Assembly (NCBI GenBank): GCA_949825045.1
Contig: OX463812.1
Span: 17,541,956-17,605,955 of the forward strand
Direction: 5' to 3'
Source of the DNA: Argyresthia goedartella
Lineage: Eukaryota; Arthropoda; Insecta; Lepidoptera; Argyresthiidae
Length of the DNA: 64,000 nt
Position 1 is the first letter of the stretch. Each line of letters begins with the position of its first letter. This document shows positions 11,669 through 22,559 of the stretch, one piece after another. The position numbers were made by a program, and so were the translations under genes. A model generated the notes under the pieces. The model was not told the DNA's origin. It ran no database searches and worked only from the letters and a program-made list of their open reading frames with translations.

Positions 11669-12739
11669 CACAGATATCGAGAGATAGGCCCTTGGCGCTA
11701 AGCTTGTATCGGAACCAGTGTCGCCGAAAACTAAGAACACGCATATATTTACACCACTCGTACATCAATCCCTCCGCTTTTATTGGTCAGTGCAATGTCA
11801 TGCACCTATCGTCCGAACACACCCACACTACCGCAGGTAGTCGAGCTGGTGTTGGGACAATGCAAGGACAGTGTGTATCATCGATCGATTATAATTTATA
11901 GACACTGGTATAGACAGTCGTATACAATGCCGGGTTCTATAAATAAAATAGTAAATTGTTTGTAAATACGACATATTTATTACAGCTAGAAAGAGAGGCA
12001 AAGAGGTTTCTGAAGGTAGAACTGTAACTGTAACACGGTAACTGTGAACTCTTCGGAAACGACTGAAAGCATCGGAATTTCCGATCAATACTCATAACAC
12101 CCCATTATCCTTCGTAGGGCGAGGTTTAAAACAAACTTAAAATCTAAACTGCCTGTTTGGCAATCATTGGAATAACTAACAATAAACGAGCAATAAAATA
12201 ACTATATTATTACATTAACTATATTAGTAATTGCTATCCCCATCACTATATGTCGTCTCTGTGTGCGTGTAACAGTTCGCCTCCGTATCACGATGCATCT
12301 TTGCTTTCGTACTTAGATAAGTGTGAAATATTCATTGCGTGTTAGTTTGGCAATAAGTAGTGAAATTAAGATACAAAACAAGCAATGTATAGTAAACTTC
12401 GCGAGAACAACATGACATTGTCACTTTAATGTCAATTCGTGACAAATTTTCCGCGAATGATTTATTTTCGTAATAATGTTTATTTCTTGTGTTTTAAGAA
12501 GAAATAATAGTCGGAATGAGACTTACAAGTGATATGTGACACCGGCGTTCTTGGAGTTCACAATCTCGCTTCTATTTTTGCACGTGAGTATTGCACAGGT
12601 CGGCATTTTCGAAAAACAACGGAAATGAATTCGTCACTGCGGTCGCCCGGTGACTACCGAGAATTTTTAATATCTAACCTGTCGGAGCTACATTTGTTCG
12701 CACGTGCCACGCCCCTCAAACTATCTCTCGATATCTGTG
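11669..12739. mobile_element. Non-autonomous DNA transposon with 8-bp target duplication
   Basis: The ends are perfect 19-bp terminal inverted repeats, CACAGATATCGAGAGATAG at 11669 and its complement ending at 12739. Imperfect similarity continues inward. An exact 8-bp direct duplication AGTTTAAT flanks the element (11661-11668 and 12740-12747). The element is 1,071 bp and has no transposase-like frame. Eight-bp duplications are typical of hAT and of P elements. The first five bases (CACAG) do not fit the usual hAT YARNG exactly, and P-type transposases lie just upstream, so the family is left open. Confidence 0.9.
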
Positions 12740-12747
12740 AGTTTAAT

Positions 12748-13412
12748 ACATAAACTGACAGTTCTTTAAATTTTCGCCAGATGAGAGTTATCATTAATTA
12801 ATTGCGGTAGTAATACATGAGCGGTATTTCTGCGCAAGGGTCTACCTGTCACTACTATGAAATTTATCATTATCATCTTGGGCTTGCTGCAAGAAATCTC
12901 TTGTTAGAGATAAGCTTGCATTTGTAAATGTCTTTTCCATAAGTTTGTGATGTGAATTTTCATGAGCAATAAAAAATTTGAAAATATATGACGTGCATAA
13001 CACGTTGGTATTCGGAAATGACACATCTGCATGTAAAAATCTTGTTACTCTTTGACTTTCAAAGAGAAAACATGGCTGTCGCTTTGTTGATTTTTGTAAT
13101 TCACAAAATATTATTGAATATGCGTATTTTAATGACAATACAGGGTAATTAATATTAAAAGTTATTTCTCGGCTTTTTTGGTCTGTACAGTGAAGTTTTT
13201 ACAGTACCGCAGAGCACATGACGGCATTATTTAGTTTCTTACTCTCGCAGCTCGGCAAGCGCTTCGCACAGACTGAATTGGGGTTGATTGAGTGAATTCA
13301 CCCTACTTATAGCTGCAACAAAGTCAGTTTGCGCGCCTACTCTAGTATTTATACATTATTATTTATTACTCAAAGAGTTTACCAACAGTTTTGACTATCT
13401 TACGGTGACATA
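12748..13412. other. Spacer, no gene seen
   Basis: Unremarkable AT-rich sequence. The 98-codon minus frame at 12842-13138 has no family resemblance. Confidence 0.4.
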
Positions 13413-13765
13413 TACAGTGGTGGTCATATAATTAAGAACGATTTGTAGTACCAGATATTTTTTTTCAAAACCTTGCTATGTGTACTTTTAAGTTCCTTCT
13501 TAAAAGTAATTAGTTGTGTTATGAAATAGCTACATCGATAAAGTAAACGGGATTAGGAGTAAATATTTAAAACATTTACTATTTTTACAAATTTAATTGA
13601 TTATCGATAATTACAAATTCAAGTAGTAAAAATGCTGGACAAATAATTAAGAACGATTCTTAAGCTGCTCGAGAGTTGTTTCCGTAGATACTTAGATTTT
13701 ACAAATCACATTAAATAAGACAGTGACAATGTTAAAAATTATAATTTAATACATTTTATTCTAAG

Positions 13766-15151
13766 TTAATAGTTTGTAGCGTGACCATGGCTTTTAATAA
13801 CTGCCTTACACCGACGAGGCATTGATTCTATCGATTTTTGACATTTTTCAAGAGAAATAGAGCGCCATTCTTCTAAAAAAACGTTATATAACTCAGTTAG
13901 GTTACCACATCGTCGATTTGAAACCTTTTTCTTGACTTCGCACCAAAGATGCTCTATGGGATTTAAATCTGGGTTGTTCGGTGGCCATTCTAAGACAGAA
14001 ACTGATTGAGATGTGAGGAATTCTTTAACGGTGCGTGCAGTGAGCTTCGGATCGTTGTCGTGTTGGAATGTCCAAATAATCGAAAGTACGTCTTCAGCAT
14101 ATGGTAACATAGTTTCTTCGAGTATATTTTTGTACTGGAATTGATCCATGTTTCCTTCTATCAGTCTAACAGGTCCAACACCATGACCAGAGAAGCATCC
14201 CCAAATTTTCGCATTTCCACCACCATGCTTTAATGTCATTTTTGTGTACTTGGGGTCGAATGCTGTATTCGGAGGGCGTCGAACATATCGTTTCCCATCA
14301 GAACATACTCTGTTAATTTTTGTTTCGTCAGAGAAAAGAAAATTCTTCCACTGTCTTGCTGTCCAGCTTTCATACCTCCTAGCAAATGCAAGCCGGGCTT
14401 GCCTATGACACTGTTTCAACATGGGCACCTTTCTTGCTATCCTTCCGTTCAACTTCGCTTCTACCAATCGCCTTCGGATAGTGCGCGCTGAGATCGCTGA
14501 AGGGTTATTTTCACCAAAGTATTCTTTTTAGGGTTCCGTACCCGAAGGGTTCCAAACGGGACCCTATTACTAAGACTCCGCTGTCCGTCCGTCCGTCCGT
14601 CCGTCCGTCCGTCTGTCACCAGGCTGTATCTCAAGAACCTAGCTAGCTAGAGAGTTGAAATTTTCACAGATTATGTATTTATGTTGCCGCTATAACAACA
14701 AATACTAAAAAACAGGATAAAAGATATATTTAAGGGGGCTCCCATACAACAATTCTTTCAATACCACATACAAACTTATGGATGCACCTGGTTACGTACA
14801 TGGAGTGTAAAAGTAACCGCACCAATAACTTTGTAAACAATATTTTGCTGTGTAAAATCCAAACTATTCACTCCACACCATCGCTTCTATTGAACGGTGG
14901 TACGGAACCCTTCGTGCGCGATTTAGACTCGCACTTGATCGGTTTTTTAACTCATTAGACCCCTTAAAAGGGTATTGTTTTGCCAAACGCACGATATTTC
15001 GATCGTCTCGCTGAGATGGCTTTCTCTGTTTAAAATGCTTCACAGCGTGGAATATCATCGTTTTTGAGCACTGCAAATGATTGGCAATCTTTTTATATGA
15101 CCAATTCATATCGCGAAGTTTTATTATTACTTCCCTTGTAAGATGCATCAC
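13766..15151 (-). pseudogene. Tc1 transposase split by a nested insertion
   Basis: The N-terminal part (15151 down to about 14951) holds a helix-turn-helix of Tc1 type (WSYKKIANHLQCS) and the RLAKQYPF linker. After the insertion, coding resumes at about 14529 (SARTIRRRL) and runs to a stop at 13766. The catalytic triad is present: FSDETKI, HDNDPK and NPIEHLW, with 34 residues between the second Asp and the Glu (DD34E). The two parts together are close to the usual length of about 330-340 residues. I see no other frameshift, so the nested insertion may be the only major lesion. Confidence 0.9.
14530..14950 (+). mobile_element. GGGTTCCGTA-type lepidopteran short element nested in the Tc1
   Basis: Begins AGGGTTCCGTACC and ends with TACGGAACCC, then CGACTCGCACTTG-like sequence and a T-run. 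This arrangement is common in moth and butterfly genomes. The sub-terminal AGGGTTCCGTACC is mirrored by GGTACGGAACCCT at 14899-14911. Inside is a (GTCC)n microsatellite at about 14581-14612. It interrupts the Tc1 reading frame, so it is younger than the Tc1 insertion. The exact right border is uncertain because T-runs occur on both sides. Confidence 0.75.
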
Positions 15152-15533
15152 AACTTTTATTTTTTCCCATTTTTTTATTATGAAACTTTTTGACTTTTAC
15201 ACTACTAAATGGCGCCAAAATTACTCGAATAGTGGCCTAGTTACAGAGTGTTCTCTATTTAAATTTGAATAAAAAAATAAACTATCCAGCGTTCTTAATT
15301 ATGTGGCCAGCCAGTAAGTTTGCAATAACATGTTAAGATATATTATATACAAAAAGTTTACTTATATAATAATATTGTTGAATTTATCATATTATAACTG
15401 TATGCTTCGATTGTGTAAAACAGTTTTACGATACCGAGAGAGATACAAAACGATATGCAATAAGTGTTATTCTCGTAAGTTTGAAAAAAGCTTGTTTTCA
15501 AATAGTCGTTCTTAATTATATGACCACCACATA

Positions 15534-15814
15534 CCCCATTGTTAACTTCTAAATTTAATTTTATTGAACCCTAATAATTAATTCGCCCAAAAGCATCAAA
15601 CAATTTACGTTGGTAACTGTAGGTAACGTTATCGTTGTGGTCATCACTGTTGTGATAAGATACCATATCTCGGGGTCACACGCGAATACGTCTATATTAT
15701 CTAATGCTGACGAAACTCCATGTTGACCCGTAATATCGCAACTCATCGATTTTTGTGACGTCACAGTTCTTTGCAGCACCACGCATGCATTGCGAGGCTT
15801 GCACCCGCAGCATC
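15534..15814. other. Spacer, no gene seen
   Basis: Short stretch between the Tc1 element and the palindromic repeat, without recognisable features. Confidence 0.4.
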
Positions 15815-15932
15815 TTTACCCCGCGGGGTGTAGCGACGAGGGAAAATGAGAGACAGAGCTAAACGCTCGAACGAAATAGCTCTGTCCCTCACTTTCCCGC
15901 GTCGCGACACCCCCCCGCGGTTAACGTGCTAC
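15815..15932. mobile_element. Palindromic miniature element, copy A
   Basis: About 118 bp that folds back on itself. The arm GAGAGACAGAGCTA pairs with TAGCTCTGTCCCTC across a short centre, with GC-rich outer parts (GTCGCGACACCCCC). A second copy lies inverted at 36820-36942 with the same arms and different loop details. No coding capacity. Probably a foldback MITE. Confidence 0.75.
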
Positions 15933-16427
15933 GGGGTCTGGCATGATGGCATCGCTCGCGAAGCCATTCAGTTCTGTCTGCCGTGCCGTCAGTTGCTGGC
16001 CGTGACCGTGGTACCGTGGTGTTATAGCGGCCAACAGTAGTGCACGCTAGGTATCGATCGCACTGATTATACCGAATAGCCACAATCTTATAATGAAAAC
16101 AAAGTGAAAAATTATCAAACAATTCACAATAGGCGGGCTGGCATACGAGCTCGCTAGCTTACGGTGCGAAATAATATTGTAGTGTACTCATCTGTTTTAA
16201 TTTCGATGTAAGGTTTTTTTATACGTGTTTTTGTAAAGTTTTCTACCAATCGTTGCTAGTGCAGTTTTTAGAAGTGAAGATTGAAAAAGGTTGTAAAGAA
16301 AAAGCATCATGAAAGATAAAAAAAAACGGTAAGTGGACTTCAAGTTTGGTTTTGTTATTATGCTTACTTACTTACCGGTTGCTCAAATTATTAGGTACAG
16401 TGAGATAATGAGGTTACGTAACGCTTA

Positions 16428-16796
16428 AGGCGGCTTCCCACGGTGCGTGGTATTGCGGACGGACGCGAACCAGCCCGCACCGACGACCATGGGTAGTACT
16501 ATTAAGTATTCTGTGCCATGGGAAGAGTATCGTCCGTGGTAGCGCAGTCATGCCCGTCGCGGTGCGTCCTATCCGCGGCGAGTCGGTAACTTCAAAGGTG
16601 CGGTGCGAGCTCGTGCTGAGTGCTAATCAAGATGGTTAGGCAGCGTGTCGATAAGGGGACGGAAGCGATTTCGAATCTCAAGACCCACACAGACTGAAAC
16701 GCACCATTGGAAGACCCTTGTGCGCGGTGCGTCGCTGTCCGTAGTCGTCGGCCGCGCGCGATAATCCGCAGAATCACGCACCGTGGGAAGCCAGCT
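16428..16796. mobile_element. PIF/Harbinger-like MITE with TTA duplication
   Basis: The inverted ends share GGCTTCCCACGGTGCG (left from 16428, right ending at 16796), and the element is flanked on both sides by TTA (16425-16427 and 16797-16799). The 3-bp TTA/TAA duplication and 369-bp length fit the Harbinger group. The interior is GC-rich relative to its surroundings and has no credible coding frame. Confidence 0.8.
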
Positions 16797-17040
16797 TTAA
16801 TACTTATGTGGTTGAGTGGTCACACGGTTCCTTATCCTTACTACTTACCTGATCAAAAATATCGACCAAGGTCGAGTCGGATTTGCACATTGTTTCGTGT
16901 GTTTTTTTATCCTAGTCGGGAGAAAAGAAGTAGATATTTGGAAAGTTTTAAAAGCTAGTCATAGAACACTGTCACCATGGATTTATTGTCAATAGTTTGT
17001 CGGATATTTATTTAAAAGCTTTTAAATGACTTGAATCAAA

Positions 17041-17410
17041 GGTAACTCGAACACTCATCGGTGCAAATAGAAATAAGCTTTAGTGGTAGCGGAACCGAGG
17101 TGAAATTAGAAATTACAAGATTGTTTCTATTACCTTAAAAAAATACAAGATATTGAATACTTTACAAAGAAGAAAAAAACAATTAAGTACCTTATAACCA
17201 AGAAACTTATTAAATTTTATGGAACCCTAAAAATACCAAACGTGCAGCAAACACATTAATTTCATAACAAATAAAAGAAAACATTAGGACCCTAAAAAGT
17301 GTGACGTAATGAAAGGTAGGTACCTCGCCCACTCAACGCTGCCAATAGAGGAAAGCTTTAGTGATCGCGGAATAGAGGTGAAATTAGAAATTCCAAGATT
17401 GTTTCTATCA
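17041..17410 (+). repeat. Diverged two-copy direct repeat, about 280-bp spacing
   Basis: A block of about 80 bp containing AAGCTTTAGTG, then GAGGTGAAATTAGAAATT and AAGATTGTTTCTAT, occurs at about 17059 and again at about 17337. The copies differ at many positions, so the duplication is old. No coding content. Confidence 0.65.
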
Positions 17411-17429
17411 TCTAAAAACTCGAAACTCG

Positions 17430-17475
17430 AGTGATTTCATATCAGCTAAACAACTTTAGCTGATATGAAATCACT
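17430..17475. repeat. Perfect 21-bp-stem hairpin
   Basis: Bases 17430-17450 are the exact reverse complement of 17455-17475 with a 4-nt loop (CAAC). Stem core: TTTCATATCAGC. The loop is tighter than in typical microRNA precursors. It may be a cruciform relic or an inverted microduplication. Confidence 0.85.
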
Positions 17476-19557
17476 TAAGTTTTGAGTAACGCAAACTTGT
17501 GAGTAAGTTACAAATCCATTAATACATTGCCGAGTTTTTAATTAATTAATAATTAATTAATTAATTTTGGCAAAGAAGCCAAATCCAGCGAACGGACAAT
17601 CAAATCAAACATCTGAATTCTGATCTGAATACACTTCTTTACACTTTTAATGGCCGAATTGTGGCAACAATTTGTTCCTAACCCGCAGCGGTATAGATCA
17701 CCATTATTTTACCTGAATACAGAATTAATGACGATAACTCCTAATTACTGCAAAAAACAGTAATCTGACGGTTTTAATTTATATCTATGAATATCTAAAA
17801 GTAGCTGACATGTAGTTTTTGTTGGTAGAAATAATTTTACGTACTTTAATGACCACTAAAAGATGCCACAATTTTCAGAATATATTTTCTACCACAATTT
17901 GAACAGATTCTTCCTATGAAAGCTATGAGATTTCATAGACGTATTCTGTAGATTCAATTTCTAACAAATATCCATTCAGAAAATACTTATTTCATTTTTA
18001 ACTCTGCCAAAGAAAACTCACAAGATCACGCGACGTAAGCAAAACTTCACTGCTCAACAGCAGTTTTTTTTCTTTACCACCTCTGGTATTTCGCTTTTCA
18101 GCAATAGTGCTGGCCACTTAGAATCGATTTTAATTAAAGTGAACTCAAGTCACAGGTCGAATCGATCAAATAAATAACAATTGCAACCACACTACCGCAA
18201 TCAGGTGCGGGCTCTATTGAGTAAAATAGAGTAAAAAATAGCTCGGATCCGAGCCCCAAGCGGTTAAGGGGCAACCACAGACCAGATACCTGGTCTGTGG
18301 GGGAAACCCCCGGGAAAACAATTTATAGCCCGGATCGCTCAAGTGGTTAATTAACTAAACAAACGGATCCAATTTATTCCCTGAAATCACCCTTCTCCAT
18401 AAATACTCCATGCACATATCATGGGTCGTCGTAAATATCGGGAACAAAAAGGAACACATTCACTTAGGTAGCTAAGCAAGAAACGGATGACATCTAGCAT
18501 CGATTGGTTTCGGATATTTTCGCTCACAAACTTACAATTAAATAGAAAATATGATATATAATATAGCTTATGTATGGTATTTTTGACATTAGGATATGTA
18601 ACTTTTTGTAATTAATTGGGTTTCGTTCACCGATAATTTTCAAGTTCGATTTTCAGAGAAGATATATATGCATTTTTTGACAAAAAGAAAAGCACTTTCT
18701 CAAGTTAAGTGACCACCAGCTATCCATTACACACCTCATTATAATTAAATTAAGGGGGCACGATTGAAAAACCAACCCGAAAAGGATGTCTTCATCACAT
18801 ATTTTTCGGGTTTGGGAAATATCTTCTAAGAATTTGGACAATAACCAGCGTCTTAAAAATTCAATTCGAAGGTTGGTTTTTTAGTACTTACATTTTGATT
18901 TTGCGCAGCTCACTTTTTGTAGCTAGTTTGGATTTTTTTCGTCGACCATATTATTCATATAAAAGGTCTTTTTTCGCTAATTCTGTTCGCCAAATTAGTT
19001 TTTATGTTCCCTACAGATAGCATCGGTAACAAAAACATAGGTAGGTAAATTAGTCGTCTAAATATGTAAGTAAAATGTCTACCACTTACTGCATATGTGG
19101 GAAAAGCAGCCACGTCGTATCGCAAAAAGGCACGAGAAAATATATGTTTAGCCAAACATATTTAATTATTTGAAAAAATATTGATCAAAATATAAATCTA
19201 AAGTTATTAATAACGCTTTGAAGTATTAGTTTTATTATATCTTTTATATTGACTTTGACTTTTATATTGATTGACTTGATTAATTTGGTAAAACTTTACT
19301 CAAAAAATAAAAACTCTTTGCTCCGGGCTGACGACTGAGATAAAAAATTTGCTGAAAAGTTAAAAGCGCTAGTGCGAAAAAGTGGCACTTTTGCTGCTTA
19401 GGCAACGCTCTTTTCGAGCACGCATTGTAAAAGCTTTATAGGTGCTCTTTAGACTCCCGAATACAGATGACCAAACATGATAAGATCACAAGAAAAACAA
19501 AATTCTTGTAAGTGTACACGTGTTTTATCAATCAATCACCTTTAAAATATGCCGCTT
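17476..19557. other. Non-coding stretch with small structures, no gene seen
   Basis: Contains TTAATTAA-type palindromic runs near 17540 and an 11-bp hairpin CCACAGACCAG/CTGGTCTGTGG at about 18276-18301. The hairpin lies between two weak tRNA A-box-like strings (AAGCGGTTAAGG, TCAAGTGGTTAA). No B-box was found, so I do not call a tRNA or SINE. Short frames elsewhere have no family resemblance. Confidence 0.4.
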
Positions 19558-20262
19558 ATGGGGTTGGCCGGTGAAAGCTAATTCCAGATGGCGCTAGCAC
19601 GTCTTGTACCTCTTCCTTCAAAATGACAAACACGTAGGGATGCCATTATTTTCATTCGATTCGAATCGTTCGAGATTGAATTTATCTGGCGCAAGGATTG
19701 AAAGAATATGTTTGTATTAAAAACGATGGGATTACTTCAGGGAAATGCAATTCTAGTTCACACGTCCATTGGTTAAGCTCGTTTAAGCTTCAAACAATAC
19801 AAAAAGTTCGAAAATAGGACATCCAAAACCGATTGATTAAATCGATTCGAATGTAATCCCTATAATACAATGTCAGTGTCAACTGTCAGTCAATGTTGGT
19901 CTGGTCAATGTCTTTTCTGTTGTAGATTCGACTTAATCAATCAACTAGGTACATAGAATATGATAACATAGTAACTCACCCGAGTATTTTCCCAGCTTTA
20001 CGTAGTCTGATTCCACGAATTGATTCCGACATAACCTTGTTCTATTGCTTATCACAAATTTTTTACGACGTATCGCCTTCAGCCACTGTTTTGACAATTT
20101 AAGGTCTTTGGGAAAACTATGAATTTCAACTTTTGAGCAACTAATTACACTACAACGCGGCATTATTGCTTTTTTGATAAAAATGCTAAAATGTTCATAC
20201 AAAATCTGTTTGTTTATGAGTACAAGTGATGCTAGCGCCACTTTGACAGTTGCCAACCCCAT
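19558..20262 (-). mobile_element. Short THAP-exon-carrying element, probable P-type deletion derivative
   Basis: The ends carry the inverted repeat ATGGGGTTGGC (19558-19568; complement ending at 20262), with a second shared inner block TGGCGCTAGCA then TTGTAC on both sides. Within it, about 100 bp from the right end and reading leftward, is a single THAP exon with a splice donor but no following transposase body. That is the layout expected of an internally deleted P-type element. No matching target duplication could be identified, so borders are approximate. Kolobok elements also carry THAP domains and are an alternative source. Confidence 0.65.
19980..20163 (-). CDS. Isolated THAP zinc-finger exon
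   Basis: Starts MPRCSVISC and continues with HSFPKD, a Trp at KQWLKAI and LCRNQF. This is the C2CH pattern of a THAP domain except that the usual C-x2-H is C-x2-Q. It ends at a consensus donor (GTGAGT beginning at 19979 on the minus strand). 184 nt gives 61 codons plus one base. No downstream exon encoding a transposase was seen on the minus strand before 19558. It may encode a stand-alone DNA-binding fragment, or nothing. Its sequence is unlike the two other THAP/P families in this window. Confidence 0.7.
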
Positions 20263-20270
20263 TGGTCTTG

Positions 20271-21391
20271 ATACCTAGTTAATGTTTTATTAACTAAAAA
20301 AAGTAATTCGATCATTCTGGCATGTTTCTAGAGCAATAGGTATTGTGTGATATTTAATTTTGCCATAAGTGATGAATGATGATATACCTACTCATGTTAC
20401 ATTTCATAAATAAATATATTATGTTGATTTTAATAAGAAAATATAGATGTTTTTTATTAGTCGCCACCTCCTTTCACATTCAGAATATGTGTGCGATAGC
20501 AGGGCACCATCTGACCAATATACGGCTTGAAGTGTGCGATAGAAGGCAAATTTGGTCTCTAATGCTAAATCAATTAATTAATTCAAAACCCAACCAAAGT
20601 TGTTCTATTTTAATGCATAATTGCAATGTTAGATAGTTTTATTACAGAACAAAATATTTAGCTAACATATAAAGTTATTACATACGATTTATTGTTTTTT
20701 CGCTAGAGGTCATTATTTTTCAACAAGTGTTACTCTGTTTTACTTTTCTTATACATGGATGTTTGTTTAGTGAAACAGAATTTTAGAAATCAAGTTCTTT
20801 GCTCGTTTTCTGTGCCTTCTGATTTGATGAAAATCACAAATCGGCGTACCGACGACAATAAGCGACGATTAGGTAAATACAATGATGTACACTGTACATG
20901 ACATGACTTGATACATCTAAATGAAGTCCGAAAGCGACCTTGATTGTGTTTTGTACTGTGACCCTGGGCCGCCTAGCGGTAATTTGTTGCTAGGCAACGA
21001 ATATCAGTAGATTGCTGCCTACAACTTACCTCATAGGTATCTGCGAAACCAAAAACCTGTTGGACATGGCAAAAAAAAAATAGGCAGTTTTAAAATGGGC
21101 ATTATTGCACACATTGATATTGTTCAAGGTGATATGGCATTGCGCAACTCTATGAAATTCCTTCGATGTAGGTAAGTTGAAGAAATGGAGGTTTGAATTT
21201 AAATATGCTAAATTTAACACTAGAAATTAAGTTAAGACAGAAATTATAAGTATTTTAGCGCACGAGCTTCATTCTGTAATGTAGATTGGTTACATAAGTA
21301 ATTGAACTAAGAGCTAGCCAATGTTTTACCTTGCACCAGATATTTGACAGCCACTAAATACAGTTAAAATACAACTTAAGTAGGTATATAC
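20271..21391. other. Spacer, no gene seen
   Basis: AT-rich sequence with only short frames, none resembling a known protein. Confidence 0.4.
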
Positions 21392-21499
21392 TGTGATGTT
21401 TTTGCGTTAATAGTTATAGTTATATGTACCAGCATTGCCACGGGTTAAGTTTAATAAACCAGTTCACGAGTCCGCGTTTGATTTCACATGTATATCACA
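21392..21499 (+). repeat. 5' LTR of the gypsy element
   Basis: 108 bp starting TGTGATG and ending ATATCACA, followed directly by TTGGCGCAGCC, the likely primer-binding site. It shares GTACCAGCATTGCCACGGG and GTCCGCGTTTGATTTCACA with the downstream LTR. Confidence 0.8.
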
Positions 21500-21527
21500 T
21501 TGGCGCAGCCGGATTCGAAACTACGCA

Positions 21528-22549
21528 ATGCCTTTCGGTAAAATCGAATCGTTTGAAGTGGGTGTACATAATTGGGACGCTTATTGCAGAAGAATGAAGC
21601 AGTTCATAACATTAAACGGCATAGCCGAAAACTTGCACTTTGCAACTTTAGTCGCACACGTGGGCATCACGTGTTACGAGTTGATGTGTGATCTTTGTGC
21701 GCCCCACCTACTTGAAACTAAAACATTTGATCAATTGGCGTTGATAGTAAAATCACATTTGGAACCACAACGATCGGAGATCGCAGAACGGCATATATTC
21801 CGGCAGAGGAAGCAGCAGCAAGGCGAAACCGTGAGTCAATACCTACACAGCTTGAAGCATCTGGCCAAAACCTGTAACTTCACTACCAGTCAACAAAATC
21901 CACTGGAAGTTAATCTGAGGGACCAGTTCGTGTCGGGGCTCACGAATGAAAATTTACGGTCTAGGCTTTTTGCCGAGAAGAACTTAGATTACAAACGAGA
22001 TGTGGAGCTCGCATTAGCATTGGAGGCAGCAAACCGGCACGCTATGGAGGCGGCATCTGGCAGCAGTGCAAGTGGCAGCAGACCTGGTGGCGGAGCGGTG
22101 GAGACGGAAGGCTTCATCGCGTGGGCATGGCACGCGGGCGTCACGTGGCCCTCTCAGCGGCGGCGGCAGAGCCGGCTGCAGGAGGGCGCCGTTGCGGACG
22201 ATGTGGAAGAGAGGGACACGCGAGTGCGAAGTGCTGTTTCAAGCAATACAACTGTGACCGATGTGGAGAGAAAGGCCATCTGAAGGTAGTTTGTACGAGT
22301 AACAAAGATACCGGACCGACGCGTAGGAATCCAGAGAAAAGACAGTACTTTTTTGACGATTCGAGTGATAGTGAGTTGAATTTCTATAACATAATAGACG
22401 AGATAAGTGATGATCGTTATCATTTAGTACTCAAAGTCAATGGTAATTCAATTAAGTTTGAAGTAGATACTGGCAGTAAGATTTCGGTTATTTCTAAGCA
22501 ATTTTGTGACAAGTATCTTAATAGTTTGCCATTAATCATTAAAGCTTAA
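21528..22549 (+). pseudogene. Gypsy gag and protease, one frameshift
   Basis: The likely Gag start is the MPFGKIESF methionine at 21528, downstream of the primer-binding site; the longer open frame from 21435 begins inside the LTR. The capsid-like region runs to about 22100. After a frameshift near 22100-22150 the downstream frame gives two CCHC zinc knuckles (CGRCGREGHASAKC, CDRCGEKGHLKVVC) and then an aspartic protease with its DTG active site in FEVDTGSKISVIS (about 22450). The frame stops at 22549. Gag would package element RNA, and the protease would mature the polyprotein. Confidence 0.8.
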
Positions 22550-22559
22550 GTCTTACACA

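Larger units (their letters stand above)
13415..15531 (-). mobile_element. Tc1/mariner (Tc1-type) element with IR/DR ends, interrupted
   Basis: TA dinucleotides flank the element (13413-13414 and 15532-15533). The outer ends share GTGGTGGTCATATAATTAAG (at 13418 and, inverted, ending near 15530). A second copy of the core ATAATTAAGAACG lies about 218 bp inside each end (near 13647 and, inverted, near 15290). Each end therefore has two transposase-binding-like direct repeats, the IR/DR layout known from Sleeping Beauty-like Tc1 elements. The transposase runs on the minus strand and is split by a nested insertion. Confidence 0.9.

Noticed and set aside
15846..16040. Short plus-strand frame over the palindromic repeat
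   Set aside because: Created by the GC-rich foldback element, not a gene.
18230..18360. Possible tRNA or SINE (A-box-like strings and a GC hairpin)
   Set aside because: No B box, no acceptor stem pairing and no target duplication could be found.
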